From contig JAGYOG010000030.1 of NCBI GenBank assembly GCA_018399495.1, positions 1-32,834 of the forward strand: a stretch of DNA of 32,834 bases, in the 5' to 3' direction. The stretch comes from Sphaerochaeta sp. Lineage in GTDB: Bacteria > Spirochaetota > Spirochaetia > Sphaerochaetales > Sphaerochaetaceae. The notes under the pieces were generated by a model. It ran no database searches, was not told where the DNA came from, and saw only the letters and a program-made list of their open reading frames with translations. The position numbers and the translations under genes were made by a program. Numbering within the stretch: position 1 is the stretch's first letter; every line of letters starts with the position of its first letter. This document shows positions 7,687 through 16,393 of this stretch, in pieces.

Positions 7687-8748
7687 ATGAAACACACAAC
7701 CCTGTATGAACTGGCCAAGGCCTATCAAGAAGCTTCCATTGATTCAGTTTTTTCTGAAAACGATCTGATCTGTATCCTTTCTGAAGAACAGATTCCCTAT
7801 TACGTATCGGTTGTCGATTCAGCGTTTGCCGCCTATCGTGGAGAGAAGGGCCTTACAGGGTACCTTGCACTCTCCTTACAGGAAGAAAACGTCACGGAGA
7901 TGGAATATCTGGATCTTCAAGAAGCTCAAGAGTGTTTGCTTGGTATCATGCGAACAGGAAAAGAGAACCTGGAAGAGAGCGACCTAAAGGCGGCTGAAGA
8001 GAGTGGGGTGCCTTTCAGCGAAGAGGCCTATCCCCAGTTCAGAATAAAGGAACAATACAAGGTTCCCTGGTACATCAGTGAAAAAGAGGAAACGGATTTG
8101 ATCCTTATCCTTCGTGGTCTGTTGTTTGCCAAGGAGTATTTCGCATCCTATAAGAAAACGCAGAAGACCAACACCTTCTCCTTCTGGCTCGACTCTCTTC
8201 AGTTGGAAGAGACAGATAAGAAGGAATACATCCCCACGTTGGAAAGGAAAGGTGATAGCTTTTCGGTCAGTGTGCGTGTGTTGCAGGATGAAGCTTATGG
8301 TTTCTACTACCCTCAAGCTTTTTTTACCAATGAGGATCGTCAACTGCAATATAAGAGAATACGAGCAAAATCTGGAAAGATACTTGCATTGGCTATTGGT
8401 ATGATGGCCGAGCCCATGCTTCCCAGTGAAGGCAAGAGGCCCTTGTATCCTTTCTATAGCCTTGCATATGAACCACAATCTCATCAGGTCCTTGATGTCT
8501 TCTTGGTTGAGGATTATGAGCAGGAACATGGGAAAATCATCAGTCGTTTGCTTGAACTGTTTGAGAAAGAAGGCAAGCCACAAGCAATCCACTGTTATGG
8601 TAAGAGGACCCTTCCTTTGCTTTCAGAATTGGGCAAGCAGATCGGCATCATGGTGGTTGGTGGGAATCAGAGGGAAGAGATGGATCACTTGATTCAGGAT
8701 ATGTTTCGTGAACTCTATGAGATACCTCATGATCACCATGAAGAGTAG
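7687..8748 (+). CDS. Uncharacterised protein, possibly DUF7309/DUF6930-like
   Basis: 353-residue soluble protein with no signal peptide, membrane span or obvious catalytic motif. The N-terminal part (YYVSVVDSAFAAYRGEKGL) and C-terminal part (GKPQAIHCYGKRTLPLLSELGKQIGI) resemble, by general pattern, the DUF7309 and DUF6930 modules of uncharacterised bacterial proteins; this needs a profile search. An in-frame TTG at 7672 also opens the frame, but it lies in the promoter, so ATG 7687 is chosen. There is no ribosome-binding site before it, which with the promoter position suggests leaderless translation. It stands alone, divergent from the acyltransferase gene and ending five bases from the convergent cupin gene. 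Confidence 0.7.
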   Translation: MKHTTLYELAKAYQEASIDSVFSENDLICILSEEQIPYYVSVVDSAFAAYRGEKGLTGYLALSLQEENVTEMEYLDLQEAQECLLGIMRTGKENLEESDLKAAEESGVPFSEEAYPQFRIKEQYKVPWYISEKEETDLILILRGLLFAKEYFASYKKTQKTNTFSFWLDSLQLEETDKKEYIPTLERKGDSFSVSVRVLQDEAYGFYYPQAFFTNEDRQLQYKRIRAKSGKILALAIGMMAEPMLPSEGKRPLYPFYSLAYEPQSHQVLDVFLVEDYEQEHGKIISRLLELFEKEGKPQAIHCYGKRTLPLLSELGKQIGIMVVGGNQREEMDHLIQDMFRELYEIPHDHHEE

Positions 8749-8752
8749 GTAA

Positions 8753-9088
8753 TCAGGCATCTCCTCGCTTGGGTACGATACAGATAAACACAAATTGATT
8801 TGTTCCTACGTTCGAAACTTGGTGGTCGATCCCTTCTGGCACATAGGCAACCGATCCACTGGTGAGTGGATAGTCCTTTCCATCCATGAAGAGATTCCCT
8901 TCTCCTTCTACGGTAAAGATGACATGTTGCCAAGGATGGGAGTGGTGGGGTGCCTTTCCCTCCCTTTTCAAGGTGAACAGGCGCATTACATAGTCTTCCC
9001 AACCTTGGTCAGGGCCAATGAGGACCTGCTTGATGATCTTCTCTGCTATATTCTTTTTCTCAATCTCATCACGATGTGATACAAACAT
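8753..9088 (-). CDS. Single-domain cupin protein
   Basis: 111-residue cytoplasmic cupin. Seen: the first cupin motif with HHSHPWQHV (metal-binding His cluster) and the second with GSVAYVPEGIDHQ. It is the last gene of the minus-strand uxa operon, starting eight bases after the oxidoreductase stop, with an AGGAGAGG ribosome site. KdgF, a cupin that opens unsaturated uronates in pectin pathways, is similar in size and would fit the context, but the motif details (WQHVIF rather than an HxxEQ pattern) do not clearly match it. A sugar-binding, isomerase or sensory role in uronate metabolism is inference. Confidence 0.85.
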   Translation of the reverse strand: MFVSHRDEIEKKNIAEKIIKQVLIGPDQGWEDYVMRLFTLKREGKAPHHSHPWQHVIFTVEGEGNLFMDGKDYPLTSGSVAYVPEGIDHQVSNVGTNQFVFICIVPKRGDA

Positions 9089-9096
9089 ACCCTCTC

Positions 9097-10071
9097 CTAT
9101 TTCCCTTGTAATCGTTCCATTACCCAGTCTGTACGCATGCCACTCTCTCCTGTACTGGGACAGTGACCTTTGCCCAATAACGCATCGGTAACGGTTTGGA
9201 TGAGGGGTTGTGCAACATGTTCTGGAGGTTCAGGAACGTCCAATACCTCAGTCCCATTCTCTGTCTCAAGGGCTATCGGTTTTCCGATATCCAGCACAGA
9301 GTAGGAGAGGATGCCCTTGCTGCCAAAGATAGTGGTGGTATCCTCATTCTTGCAGGTGTTGAAGCACCAGAGACCTGTGCCACAGACTCCACTCTCTGTC
9401 CTAAAACTTCCATGAACAATATCATCAGCTTTATACGTTTTGCTCTGGTTTCGACCTTCTCCTGTTGCCTCAATGATGTGACCAAAATAGAAGTCGATCA
9501 AATCAAGGGAGTGTGAACCAACATCGAATAACAACCCTCCTCCGCTCATCTCTGGTTGTACTCTCCATCTCCCATTATCCACTGTGTCTTCCGGTTTGAT
9601 TGATTGCAGAATTTCCACATGTACTGCCCTGACCTTTCCGAGTTTTCCACTGTCTATCATCTCTTTGATCATAAGGTATTTTGGGAGTGCTCTGCGATAA
9701 TAAGCACTGAAAAAGGGAATGGAGTGTTGCTTGCAATACTCCACCATCTCCTTGCTTTGTGTGTAGGAAACTCCCAGAGGTTTTTCACAATAGACTGGCT
9801 TTCCTTTTGAAGCAGCGAGGAGTGTATAGTAGTGGTGTGAGTCAGGATGGGTTGCAATGTAGATTGCATCCACCTGTGGATCCTCGATGAGCTTGAGTGC
9901 ATCATCATACCAGGTTTCTACTCCATGGCGCTTTGCATAATCTGCTGCTTTTTCTGCATTTCGCCTCATGACAGCAACAAGAGCAGCCCCTTCTGCTTTT
10001 TGGAATCCGGGACCACTCTTCACTTCGGTGACATTTCCACACCCGATAATACCCCATCGAATCTGTTGCAT
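9097..10071 (-). CDS. Gfo/Idh/MocA family NAD(P)-dependent oxidoreductase
   Basis: 324-residue cytoplasmic dehydrogenase of the glucose-fructose oxidoreductase/inositol dehydrogenase family. Seen: an N-terminal Rossmann fold beginning WGIIGCGNV, DAIYIATHPDSHH, the catalytic-lysine motif CEKPLGV, and the C-terminal domain with GGGLLFDVGSHSLDLIDF containing the usual catalytic His. A frame also opens at 10092, but AAAAAGGAG six bases before ATG 10071 decides the start. It lies between the IclR regulator and the cupin in the uxa operon, so a uronate, aldonate or methyl-sugar derivative is the likely substrate. The specific reaction cannot be read from sequence; uxaB already supplies the standard reduction, so this is an extra activity. 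Confidence 0.9.
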   Translation of the reverse strand: MQQIRWGIIGCGNVTEVKSGPGFQKAEGAALVAVMRRNAEKAADYAKRHGVETWYDDALKLIEDPQVDAIYIATHPDSHHYYTLLAASKGKPVYCEKPLGVSYTQSKEMVEYCKQHSIPFFSAYYRRALPKYLMIKEMIDSGKLGKVRAVHVEILQSIKPEDTVDNGRWRVQPEMSGGGLLFDVGSHSLDLIDFYFGHIIEATGEGRNQSKTYKADDIVHGSFRTESGVCGTGLWCFNTCKNEDTTTIFGSKGILSYSVLDIGKPIALETENGTEVLDVPEPPEHVAQPLIQTVTDALLGKGHCPSTGESGMRTDWVMERLQGK

Positions 10072-10152
10072 GAATAGCTCCTTTTTCTCCATGATATCCT
10101 ATGGGTAAGGAAAAAACATCCTTGAATTGCATTTCCTCCGATATGTATTGTC

Positions 10153-10941
10153 TTACTCTGTTTCTTCCCAACCCAGAAGGTGGGAGAGGTTTGTACATGC
10201 CTCTAGTATTGATTTGGTGATATGTTCCTGTTCTTCCGGATTGAAGCGGAAAAGAGGCCAGGAGACACTCATTGCAGCAACCACCTTCCCTGTGTAGTCC
10301 TTGATGGGAGAACTGATGCAGAGCGTGCCCATTTCATGCTCTTCATTATCGCTTGCCCAGCCTCGTTTACGGATTTGTTGTAATTCCTGTTTCAATACCA
10401 CACTGTCAGTTACAGTGTTTGGGGTGAATGGTTTCATTTTGACAGAGGATAGGTATTCATCCAGCGTGTCTTGAGGCATATCACTGAGTAGGACCTTCCC
10501 GATAGCTGTGCAGTACAAGGGGATTGCCTTTCCTACCCGGGAATACATTCTGATGGTGAAGGAGGACTCCTTTTTCAGTACATAGACAGCCTTGTCCTCC
10601 TCCAGCACACCCATATGCACTGTCTCTCCCAGCTCGTCACAGAGCCTTTGGGCGACAGGGTTAGCCACATGGATCAGGTCGATGTGCTCAAGTCCTCGGG
10701 ATCCTACAGAAAACATTTTCAGTGTAAGGCTATAGAGGTCTGTGTTATCCCGATAGACATAGCCTAGGTTGACCATGGTGGAAAGAAACCTAAGCAGGGT
10801 CGCTTTTGGCAAACTTGTCTCCTTGGAGAGTTGTTCCAAATTAATGCTTTGATGTTTTGACAAAGTCTCCAAGATAACAATGGTTCTAATTACTCCGCTG
10901 GTTTGTTGTTTCTCTCCTGCTGGACAGGTCTTCTTTCCCAT
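10153..10941 (-). CDS. IclR-family transcriptional regulator, probably KdgR-like
   Basis: 262-residue DNA-binding regulator. Residues about 15-75 are the winged helix (INLEQLSKETSLPKATLLRFLSTMVNLGYV). The rest is the IclR effector domain, with GETVHMGVLEEDKAVYVLKK, the signature KAIPLYCTAIGKVLLS and a late GTLCISSPIKD block. The open frame reaches back to 11154 inside uxaC; ATG 10941 is chosen because homology begins after it and GAGG overlaps the uxaC stop at a good distance. The start lies five bases past uxaC, so it is cotranscribed and likely autoregulated. KdgR of enterobacteria is an IclR protein that binds sites like those at 4416-4430 and 16386-16400 and responds to KDG; that role here is inference. 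Confidence 0.93.
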   Translation of the reverse strand: MGKKTCPAGEKQQTSGVIRTIVILETLSKHQSINLEQLSKETSLPKATLLRFLSTMVNLGYVYRDNTDLYSLTLKMFSVGSRGLEHIDLIHVANPVAQRLCDELGETVHMGVLEEDKAVYVLKKESSFTIRMYSRVGKAIPLYCTAIGKVLLSDMPQDTLDEYLSSVKMKPFTPNTVTDSVVLKQELQQIRKRGWASDNEEHEMGTLCISSPIKDYTGKVVAAMSVSWPLFRFNPEEQEHITKSILEACTNLSHLLGWEETE

Positions 10942-10945
10942 GGTA

Positions 10946-12349
10946 TCAACCCTCAAAGTAGGTTTTTGCATTACCAAAGGAGATGTTCTCAACCACCTTT
11001 CCCAGCATCTCGATATCGTTTGGAACCTCTCCTTCTTCTGCCCAATTCCCAAGGATATTACAGAGTATACGTCTGAAATACTCGTGCCTGGAGTAGGAGA
11101 GGAAGGACCGGCTGTCGGTAAGCATCCCAATGAAGCGGGGTAGCAGACCCACATTTCCCAAGAGCTTCATCTGTTCTTCCATACCATCCTTATGGTCAGC
11201 AAACCACCAGGCAGAACCGAGTTGCATTTTTCCTGGGATCCCATCCTGGTAACAACCCATCAAGGTTGCCAAGGTGTAGTAGTCTTTCGGATTGAGCGTA
11301 TAGAGAATGGTCTTGGGTACTTCCCCTGTGGCAGAAAGATTGTTCAGGAAGGCCGAAAGACCCTCAGCAAGATCTTTGTCGTGGGAAGCGTCATAGCCGG
11401 TATCAGGGCCGAGGTTTTTGTACATCAAGCTATTGTTGTCCCTGATAGCTGCAAAATGTAGCTGCATAGCAATATTACGTTCTGCATACGCCTTTGCAAG
11501 GTGTGTAAGTACAAAGGTTTTGTAGGCTTCTACCTCTTCATGGTTAAGGCACTTTCCATTCATCTTTTTTGCAAAAATCTCGTTCACTTCCCTTTCAATC
11601 TTGAAGATAGCAGGAGCGGTAACCAGTGCGTGATCGCTTGCTTTACATCCCATACTGACAAAGAAGTCCAGTCGTTTAATCAAAATTTCAACGACATCGG
11701 CCACCAAGGTGATGGACTTCCCGGAAACGGTCTCCAATGATTCCATATAAGCACAGAATGTTTCTTTTTCTATATTTAGTGCTTTGTCAGGACGGAAGGA
11801 GGGAATTACCTTAGTAGGAAACCCTTCTTTGGATGCAATTTGCTTGTGGTAAGCCAAATCATCAGCAGGGTCATCGGTGGTTCCTACTGCGTAGACCTTG
11901 AACTGCTTCATGATTCCTGTTACTGAAAGGTTCTCATTCTCCTTTAACTGGCGATTGGCTTCTTCATAGATTGCCTTTGCGTTCTTTGTGTTGAGTACTT
12001 CATGAATACCAAAATACCGCTGAAGTTCAAGATGGGTCCAGTGGTAGAGTGGGTTGCCCAAGGCGTTTTCCATAGTACCAGCCCATGCTAGGAACTTTTC
12101 ATAAGGGTCTGCATCCTTTCCGGTAACCAGTTCCTCTGGGACCCCATTGGCACGCATGATACGCCATTTGTAGTGATCGCCTCCGAGCCAAGCGTCGGTG
12201 ATGGTAGAGAACTTCTTGTTCTCTGCTATTTCCTTTGGGTTGAGATGGCAGTGATAGTCATAGATCTTCTGGTCTTTTGCATACTCATGATACAGCTTCT
12301 GGGCTGTCTTTGTTTGTAGTAGAAAATGTTCATCCATGAATTGTTTCAT
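10946..12349 (-). CDS. uxaC: Uronate isomerase
   Basis: 467-residue cytoplasmic enzyme of the amidohydrolase superfamily that interconverts D-galacturonate with D-tagaturonate and D-glucuronate with D-fructuronate. Seen: the metal-binding YDYHCHLNP near the N terminus (His33, His35), the long central region RLDFFVSMGCKASDHAL, and the late GLLPRFIGMLTDSRSFLSYSRHEYFRRIL block characteristic of UxaC. Length matches the family (about 470). AAGGAG lies seven bases before ATG 12349. It is followed by the IclR regulator and preceded by uxaA, 23 bases apart, giving the order uxaB-uxaA-uxaC in one transcript. Confidence 0.97.
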   Translation of the reverse strand: MKQFMDEHFLLQTKTAQKLYHEYAKDQKIYDYHCHLNPKEIAENKKFSTITDAWLGGDHYKWRIMRANGVPEELVTGKDADPYEKFLAWAGTMENALGNPLYHWTHLELQRYFGIHEVLNTKNAKAIYEEANRQLKENENLSVTGIMKQFKVYAVGTTDDPADDLAYHKQIASKEGFPTKVIPSFRPDKALNIEKETFCAYMESLETVSGKSITLVADVVEILIKRLDFFVSMGCKASDHALVTAPAIFKIEREVNEIFAKKMNGKCLNHEEVEAYKTFVLTHLAKAYAERNIAMQLHFAAIRDNNSLMYKNLGPDTGYDASHDKDLAEGLSAFLNNLSATGEVPKTILYTLNPKDYYTLATLMGCYQDGIPGKMQLGSAWWFADHKDGMEEQMKLLGNVGLLPRFIGMLTDSRSFLSYSRHEYFRRILCNILGNWAEEGEVPNDIEMLGKVVENISFGNAKTYFEG

Positions 12350-12372
12350 AATTGTTCTCCTTTTCTCGTGTT

Positions 12373-13899
12373 CTAGAGGATAACACCATCCTTGAACAAC
12401 GATATCTCTGCATACCCATTCTCCTCATTCCTTGTTCTCTTCTCACCACTGGCAACTGCCTGGAGGAGGGAGAGGAAATCGGAGAGCACCACTTCATTAT
12501 CTTCTGCCAAGAGCCTTCCTGCATCAAAATCAATCCAGCCAGTCTTCTTTGCAGCCAATGCACTATTGCTTGAGATCTTTACGGTGGGAACTGGAGAGCC
12601 GAGTGGGGTTCCCCTTCCCGTGGTAAAAAGAATGATATGGGCACCTGTAGCTGTGAGAGCCGTAGTGGACACAATATCATTGCCAGGACCGGAAAGGAGG
12701 TTCAACCCTCTTTTTGTTACCTGTTGTCCATAGGCAAGGACATCAGTGATGATTGCCTCTCCACCTTTCTGGATGCACCCAAGGCTCTTGTCTTCCAAGG
12801 TTGATATTCCTCCAGCCTTGTTTCCTGGAGAGGGATTCTCATACACCACTTGGTCATGCTTGATGAAATACTGTTTGAAGTCATCAATCAACTGTACTGT
12901 CTGCTCATAGACGTTTTCATTTTGGCTACGGTTCATCAGCAGTTGTTCTGCTCCGAACATCTCAGGAACCTCGGTAAGAATTCCTGTTCCCCCCATCGCT
13001 GTCAATGCATCGCAGAAACAACCGACCAGAGGATTGGCGGTTATGCCACTGAGACCATCAGAGCCTCCGCATTTGAAGCCCACGATGAGGTTGTCCATCC
13101 CCACCGTCTCCCTTCTGTCTTCCTGCATGGTCTTATGGAGCGCTGTTAGAAGTTTCTTGCTCTCCTCAATTTCATCACTCACTTCCTGTGAGGTGAGAAA
13201 TTTTACCCTTTCTGGGTCGACATCCCCTACCAATTCCTTGAAGGACTCGGGGGTGTTGTTCTCACAACCGAGTGAGAGTACCAATACCCCTCCTGCATTG
13301 GGATGATGAACCAAGTCAGCGAGAATGGTTCTGGTTGCCTCATGATCATTCCCAAGCTGACTGCACCCATAGGGGTGATTCCATACATGGATCCCGTCAT
13401 AAAATTCACTGGTGGGGAAGGTTTGGCTAGCCCAAGAGACCAGTGTTTCTGCAATCTTGTTCACACAACCGACGGTAGGTACAATCCAAAGCTCATTTCT
13501 GATTCCAATCTTTCCACCAGCTCGACGATAGGCTTGGATTGTTGGGGTTTTGTCAGCCCAGAAAGATTTACGTTTTTCAGCTTTCTCCTGGAATTGAGAT
13601 GCAAGGTCCTTGTTATAGTAGTAGGCGGCCGATTCAGAAAGCAGTGTCTTGATATTGCTTGCATGGACATGCTCTCCTTTGGAAATATGCTGTGTTGCCT
13701 GTCCAATGGGAGCCCCATACTTGATGATGGGTTGCCCTTTTTTGATATCCCTGATTGCAAACTTGTGTCCAGAGGGAATATCCATCACCAAGGTGATATC
13801 CTTTCCCTGTACCTGGACCACATCCCCCTTGCTAAGGGGGGCGATTACAACTGCTACCACATCATTTGGGTGGATTATAACGAAATTGCGTTGCTCCAT
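12373..13899 (-). CDS. uxaA: Altronate dehydratase
   Basis: 508-residue iron-dependent dehydratase of the UxaA family, converting D-altronate to 2-keto-3-deoxygluconate. Residues about 1-90 form the SAF-type N-terminal domain (MEQRNFVIIHPNDVVAV, GAPIGQAT). The catalytic domain follows, with GGKIGIRNELWIVPTVGCVN, the conserved PYGCSQLGND, VLSLGCENN, GFKCGGSDGLSGITANP and GNKAGGISTLEDKSLG. AGGAG is five bases before ATG 13899, and the gene lies eight bases past the uxaB stop. The presence of uxaB next to it argues for altronate rather than galactarate (GarD) as substrate. Length and motifs are intact. Confidence 0.95.
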   Translation of the reverse strand: MEQRNFVIIHPNDVVAVVIAPLSKGDVVQVQGKDITLVMDIPSGHKFAIRDIKKGQPIIKYGAPIGQATQHISKGEHVHASNIKTLLSESAAYYYNKDLASQFQEKAEKRKSFWADKTPTIQAYRRAGGKIGIRNELWIVPTVGCVNKIAETLVSWASQTFPTSEFYDGIHVWNHPYGCSQLGNDHEATRTILADLVHHPNAGGVLVLSLGCENNTPESFKELVGDVDPERVKFLTSQEVSDEIEESKKLLTALHKTMQEDRRETVGMDNLIVGFKCGGSDGLSGITANPLVGCFCDALTAMGGTGILTEVPEMFGAEQLLMNRSQNENVYEQTVQLIDDFKQYFIKHDQVVYENPSPGNKAGGISTLEDKSLGCIQKGGEAIITDVLAYGQQVTKRGLNLLSGPGNDIVSTTALTATGAHIILFTTGRGTPLGSPVPTVKISSNSALAAKKTGWIDFDAGRLLAEDNEVVLSDFLSLLQAVASGEKRTRNEENGYAEISLFKDGVIL

Positions 13900-13907
13900 A
13901 GTTACTC

Positions 13908-15392
13908 CTACAGTGCCTGCATGGTTTTTTGCATGCCGACTGCCCAGATGGCTTGCAAGTTCTGCTCTACCGCTTTTTGCATGCCTTTAATCTGGGTGAG
14001 ATCCTGAGACCACCAAGCAGTATTGGAAAGTACAGCCTCGCTGATTCGCTTTGCCCTTACCTCTCCTTCATCAGCCTCTTTGTAGAGGGCTGCAAAGGCC
14101 TCCAGTATGTCTTTGCTGTCTTGGATGAGATAACTCTCGTTGCCTCTCTTTCCCTTCAATGCACTATCTTCATATTCGGTTCCCTCATAGAAGCTGATCA
14201 AGGCTGAAAGTGCGAATACCAGTCGTTTGGGGAGAGAACCTTGCTTTTTGATGTATCCAAGCAAGCTGGGAAGATTACGGGTTTTGAACTTAGAGACAGA
14301 GTTGAGAGAAATGGAAAGCAACTGATGTGGGTTGTATGGGTTTTCAAACCGTTCCAACACATCATTGGCATACGCTTCCAACTCCTCTTTCGAGCCATCC
14401 ATCGAAGGGATGATCTCCTCAAAAATGCCTCCATGCATGAACGGGTACAACAAGGCTTTGTCTGCGATACAGTCCTGGACGGTATCATGCCCTGCCTGAT
14501 ATGCGGCAAGTACACTCATGGTATGGGCTCCGTTTAGGATACGTACCTTCCGGGTCCTGTAGAAGCTCATGTCGTTGGTCCATATGACGTTCAACCCTGC
14601 TTTGTTGAAGGGAAGCTCATCTTCGTGGAACTCCTTGTGGCATTCAATGACCCAGAGGTGGAAAATCTCTGCGGAATCAAGAAGATTATCCTGATAACCG
14701 ATTTTTTCACACAGGTCAGCTGCTTCAGCACGGGGATAACCAGGGACGATTCGGTCAACAAGTGAGTTACAGAAGTCACACGCTTCCTCAAGCCAGGTGA
14801 TAAACGCTTCCTCAAGCTTCCACTCAGCGGCATACTGCGTCACGATTCGTTTTAGGTTGTCACCGTTCTTGTCTATAAGCTCGACCGGGATAACGATGAT
14901 GCCCTTGTCTTTTGCGCCATCAAAAGCCTTGTAGCGCTTGTAGAGAAACGCGCAGACTTTTGCAGGGAAGGCAGCTTGGGGAGCATCATCCAGAGTGTTT
15001 CCCTCACTGTAGGCAATACCTGCCTCAGTGGTGTTGGAGACGATGAACCTCAGATCCTCACTCTCTGCAAGCTTCAGATATTCGGCGTAGTCTTCACTCT
15101 TGTATGGATTTAAACAACGGCTGACACTGCCGATGGTACGGAACTCTTCAACGTTCTTTCCTCCCTGGACACCACGAAGGACGGTGGTGTAGAGACCTTT
15201 CTGGTCGTTGATCATATCGCTCAATCCTCTTTCGAGCGGCTGGACGATGACCACATTGCCATTAAAGTCAGTCTTCTCATTGAGGATGTCGATCATCCAA
15301 TCAACAAAAGCACGGAGGAAATTACCTTCTCCAAACTGGAGGACCTTCTCCTTTCTGGTAGTTGTCTTCATTGTTTCAGTGATAGATTGCAT
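13908..15392 (-). CDS. uxaB: Tagaturonate reductase
   Basis: 494-residue NAD-dependent polyol dehydrogenase that reduces D-tagaturonate to D-altronate. Seen: the N-terminal dinucleotide motif LQFGEGNFLRAFVDWMID, the second nucleotide-side block RFIVSNTTEAGIAY, and the catalytic RKVRILNGAHT motif of the mannitol dehydrogenase/UxaB superfamily. The open frame continues to 16118 through the transporter gene, but that part reads as a low-complexity shadow; ATG 15392, with AAGGAG eight bases upstream and homology starting within 20 codons, is the start. Second gene of the operon, 29 bases after the BASS transporter. Fructuronate reductase (UxuB) is a related possibility, less likely next to uxaA. 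Confidence 0.95.
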   Translation of the reverse strand: MQSITETMKTTTRKEKVLQFGEGNFLRAFVDWMIDILNEKTDFNGNVVIVQPLERGLSDMINDQKGLYTTVLRGVQGGKNVEEFRTIGSVSRCLNPYKSEDYAEYLKLAESEDLRFIVSNTTEAGIAYSEGNTLDDAPQAAFPAKVCAFLYKRYKAFDGAKDKGIIVIPVELIDKNGDNLKRIVTQYAAEWKLEEAFITWLEEACDFCNSLVDRIVPGYPRAEAADLCEKIGYQDNLLDSAEIFHLWVIECHKEFHEDELPFNKAGLNVIWTNDMSFYRTRKVRILNGAHTMSVLAAYQAGHDTVQDCIADKALLYPFMHGGIFEEIIPSMDGSKEELEAYANDVLERFENPYNPHQLLSISLNSVSKFKTRNLPSLLGYIKKQGSLPKRLVFALSALISFYEGTEYEDSALKGKRGNESYLIQDSKDILEAFAALYKEADEGEVRAKRISEAVLSNTAWWSQDLTQIKGMQKAVEQNLQAIWAVGMQKTMQAL

Positions 15393-15421
15393 GGATGTAG
15401 CTCCTTGTCTATATAGATATG

Positions 15422-16393
15422 TTACGTTATTTTCTTTCTCCCATAAAGGGTATATGCCATGAAGGCACAGATGGTTTGCTGGAATACGATACCGAAAATG
15501 ACAGGAAGCGCTGTCTCGGGGGGGAAGTAAGCAATGGCGAGCACCAAGGCAGAGCTGATGTTCCTCATGGAGACTGCGAAGGTAACGCTTTTGCGATCTT
15601 CCAAGGCAATGCCGGCAATCTTGCCCAAATAGTGGGCAAGTGGATAACCGATTACTGCAAGCAGTGCACAGGTGAGAGCAATAGGCAGGTAGAGCCAAGA
15701 AGCATCGGCGATAAGACGTTCGGCAACATTGCTGGTATTGATGACGATGATGAAGAAGAGACCGATCTTTGAGAATGGTTTCAGGTTTGGAGCTATGCGG
15801 TCGTTGACTTTCCCTTTCGTTGCATTGTTTATAAGAATGCCGACGATGGAGGGAATGACGACCATGATGAGCAGGGATATCATCATCCCTTTGGTATCGA
15901 TCTGTACCGTGGTCTGGGCAAGGAGTGCAACGGTGTAGGGGGTAAGTACTGGTGCAAGCAGAGTGGATACAATGATCAAGGTCAATGAGAGAGCCCCGTT
16001 TCCCTTGTATATGTTTGCCCAGATGTACCCAGTGATTGCAGTGGGGATGGCCATCAGGAGAATGAACCCTGTGATAATTGCAGGATGACCGGAGAACAAC
16101 AGGTTTGCCAACGCCCATGCTATCAAGGGCATGATGATGTTTGCTCCTAGGATGAAGAAAAGAATGGCTTTTGGTTTTTTGATGACCCCAAAAAAGGCAT
16201 TTGAACTGATTCCCAAACCACCTATAAAGGTAATAAGACTAAATAAGTAGGGTACTGATGGGGTCATCCAGGAGACAAGTGACCCAAGGAGGAGACCCAT
16301 GATGACACCACTGGGGGTGAGGATCGGCATGAACCGCTCCAGATGATAATTCAGGCTCTTGAGTCTTGCCTCGATTGGTTGAAAATGAAACAT
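15422..16393 (-). CDS. BASS-family (bile acid:Na+ symporter-like) transporter, candidate uronate/keto-acid carrier
   Basis: 323-residue integral membrane protein with about nine to ten hydrophobic segments. It matches the BASS/SBF family (PF01758-like pattern: GLGISSNAFFGVIKKPKA, MAIPTAITGYIWANIYKGNGALSLTL, and DRKSVTFAVSMRNISSALVLAI near the C terminus, where the family carries its substrate and sodium residues). It is the first gene of the uxaB-uxaA-uxaC operon, so uptake or export of a hexuronate or keto-deoxy sugar acid is the likely job; known BASS members carry bile acids, ketopantoate and pyruvate. ATG 16393 sits almost at the predicted transcription start with no ribosome site; ATG 16330 has GGAG six bases before it and is the alternative start (302 residues). 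Confidence 0.85.
   Translation of the reverse strand: MFHFQPIEARLKSLNYHLERFMPILTPSGVIMGLLLGSLVSWMTPSVPYLFSLITFIGGLGISSNAFFGVIKKPKAILFFILGANIIMPLIAWALANLLFSGHPAIITGFILLMAIPTAITGYIWANIYKGNGALSLTLIIVSTLLAPVLTPYTVALLAQTTVQIDTKGMMISLLIMVVIPSIVGILINNATKGKVNDRIAPNLKPFSKIGLFFIIVINTSNVAERLIADASWLYLPIALTCALLAVIGYPLAHYLGKIAGIALEDRKSVTFAVSMRNISSALVLAIAYFPPETALPVIFGIVFQQTICAFMAYTLYGRKKIT

Noticed and set aside
8753..9088. Naming the small cupin KdgF
   Set aside because: Size and context fit, but the cupin motif details do not clearly match KdgF, so only the fold is claimed.
12336..12353. KdgR-like motif at the uxaC start (TGAAACAATTCA on the minus strand)
   Set aside because: The spacing between the half-sites is wrong and the bases are accounted for by the first codons of uxaC (MKQFM).
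15393..16118. Long minus-strand extension of the uxaB frame upstream of its start
   Set aside because: It overlaps the BASS transporter gene in another frame, reads as His/Cys/Arg-rich low-quality sequence, and a good ribosome site and family homology begin at ATG 15392.
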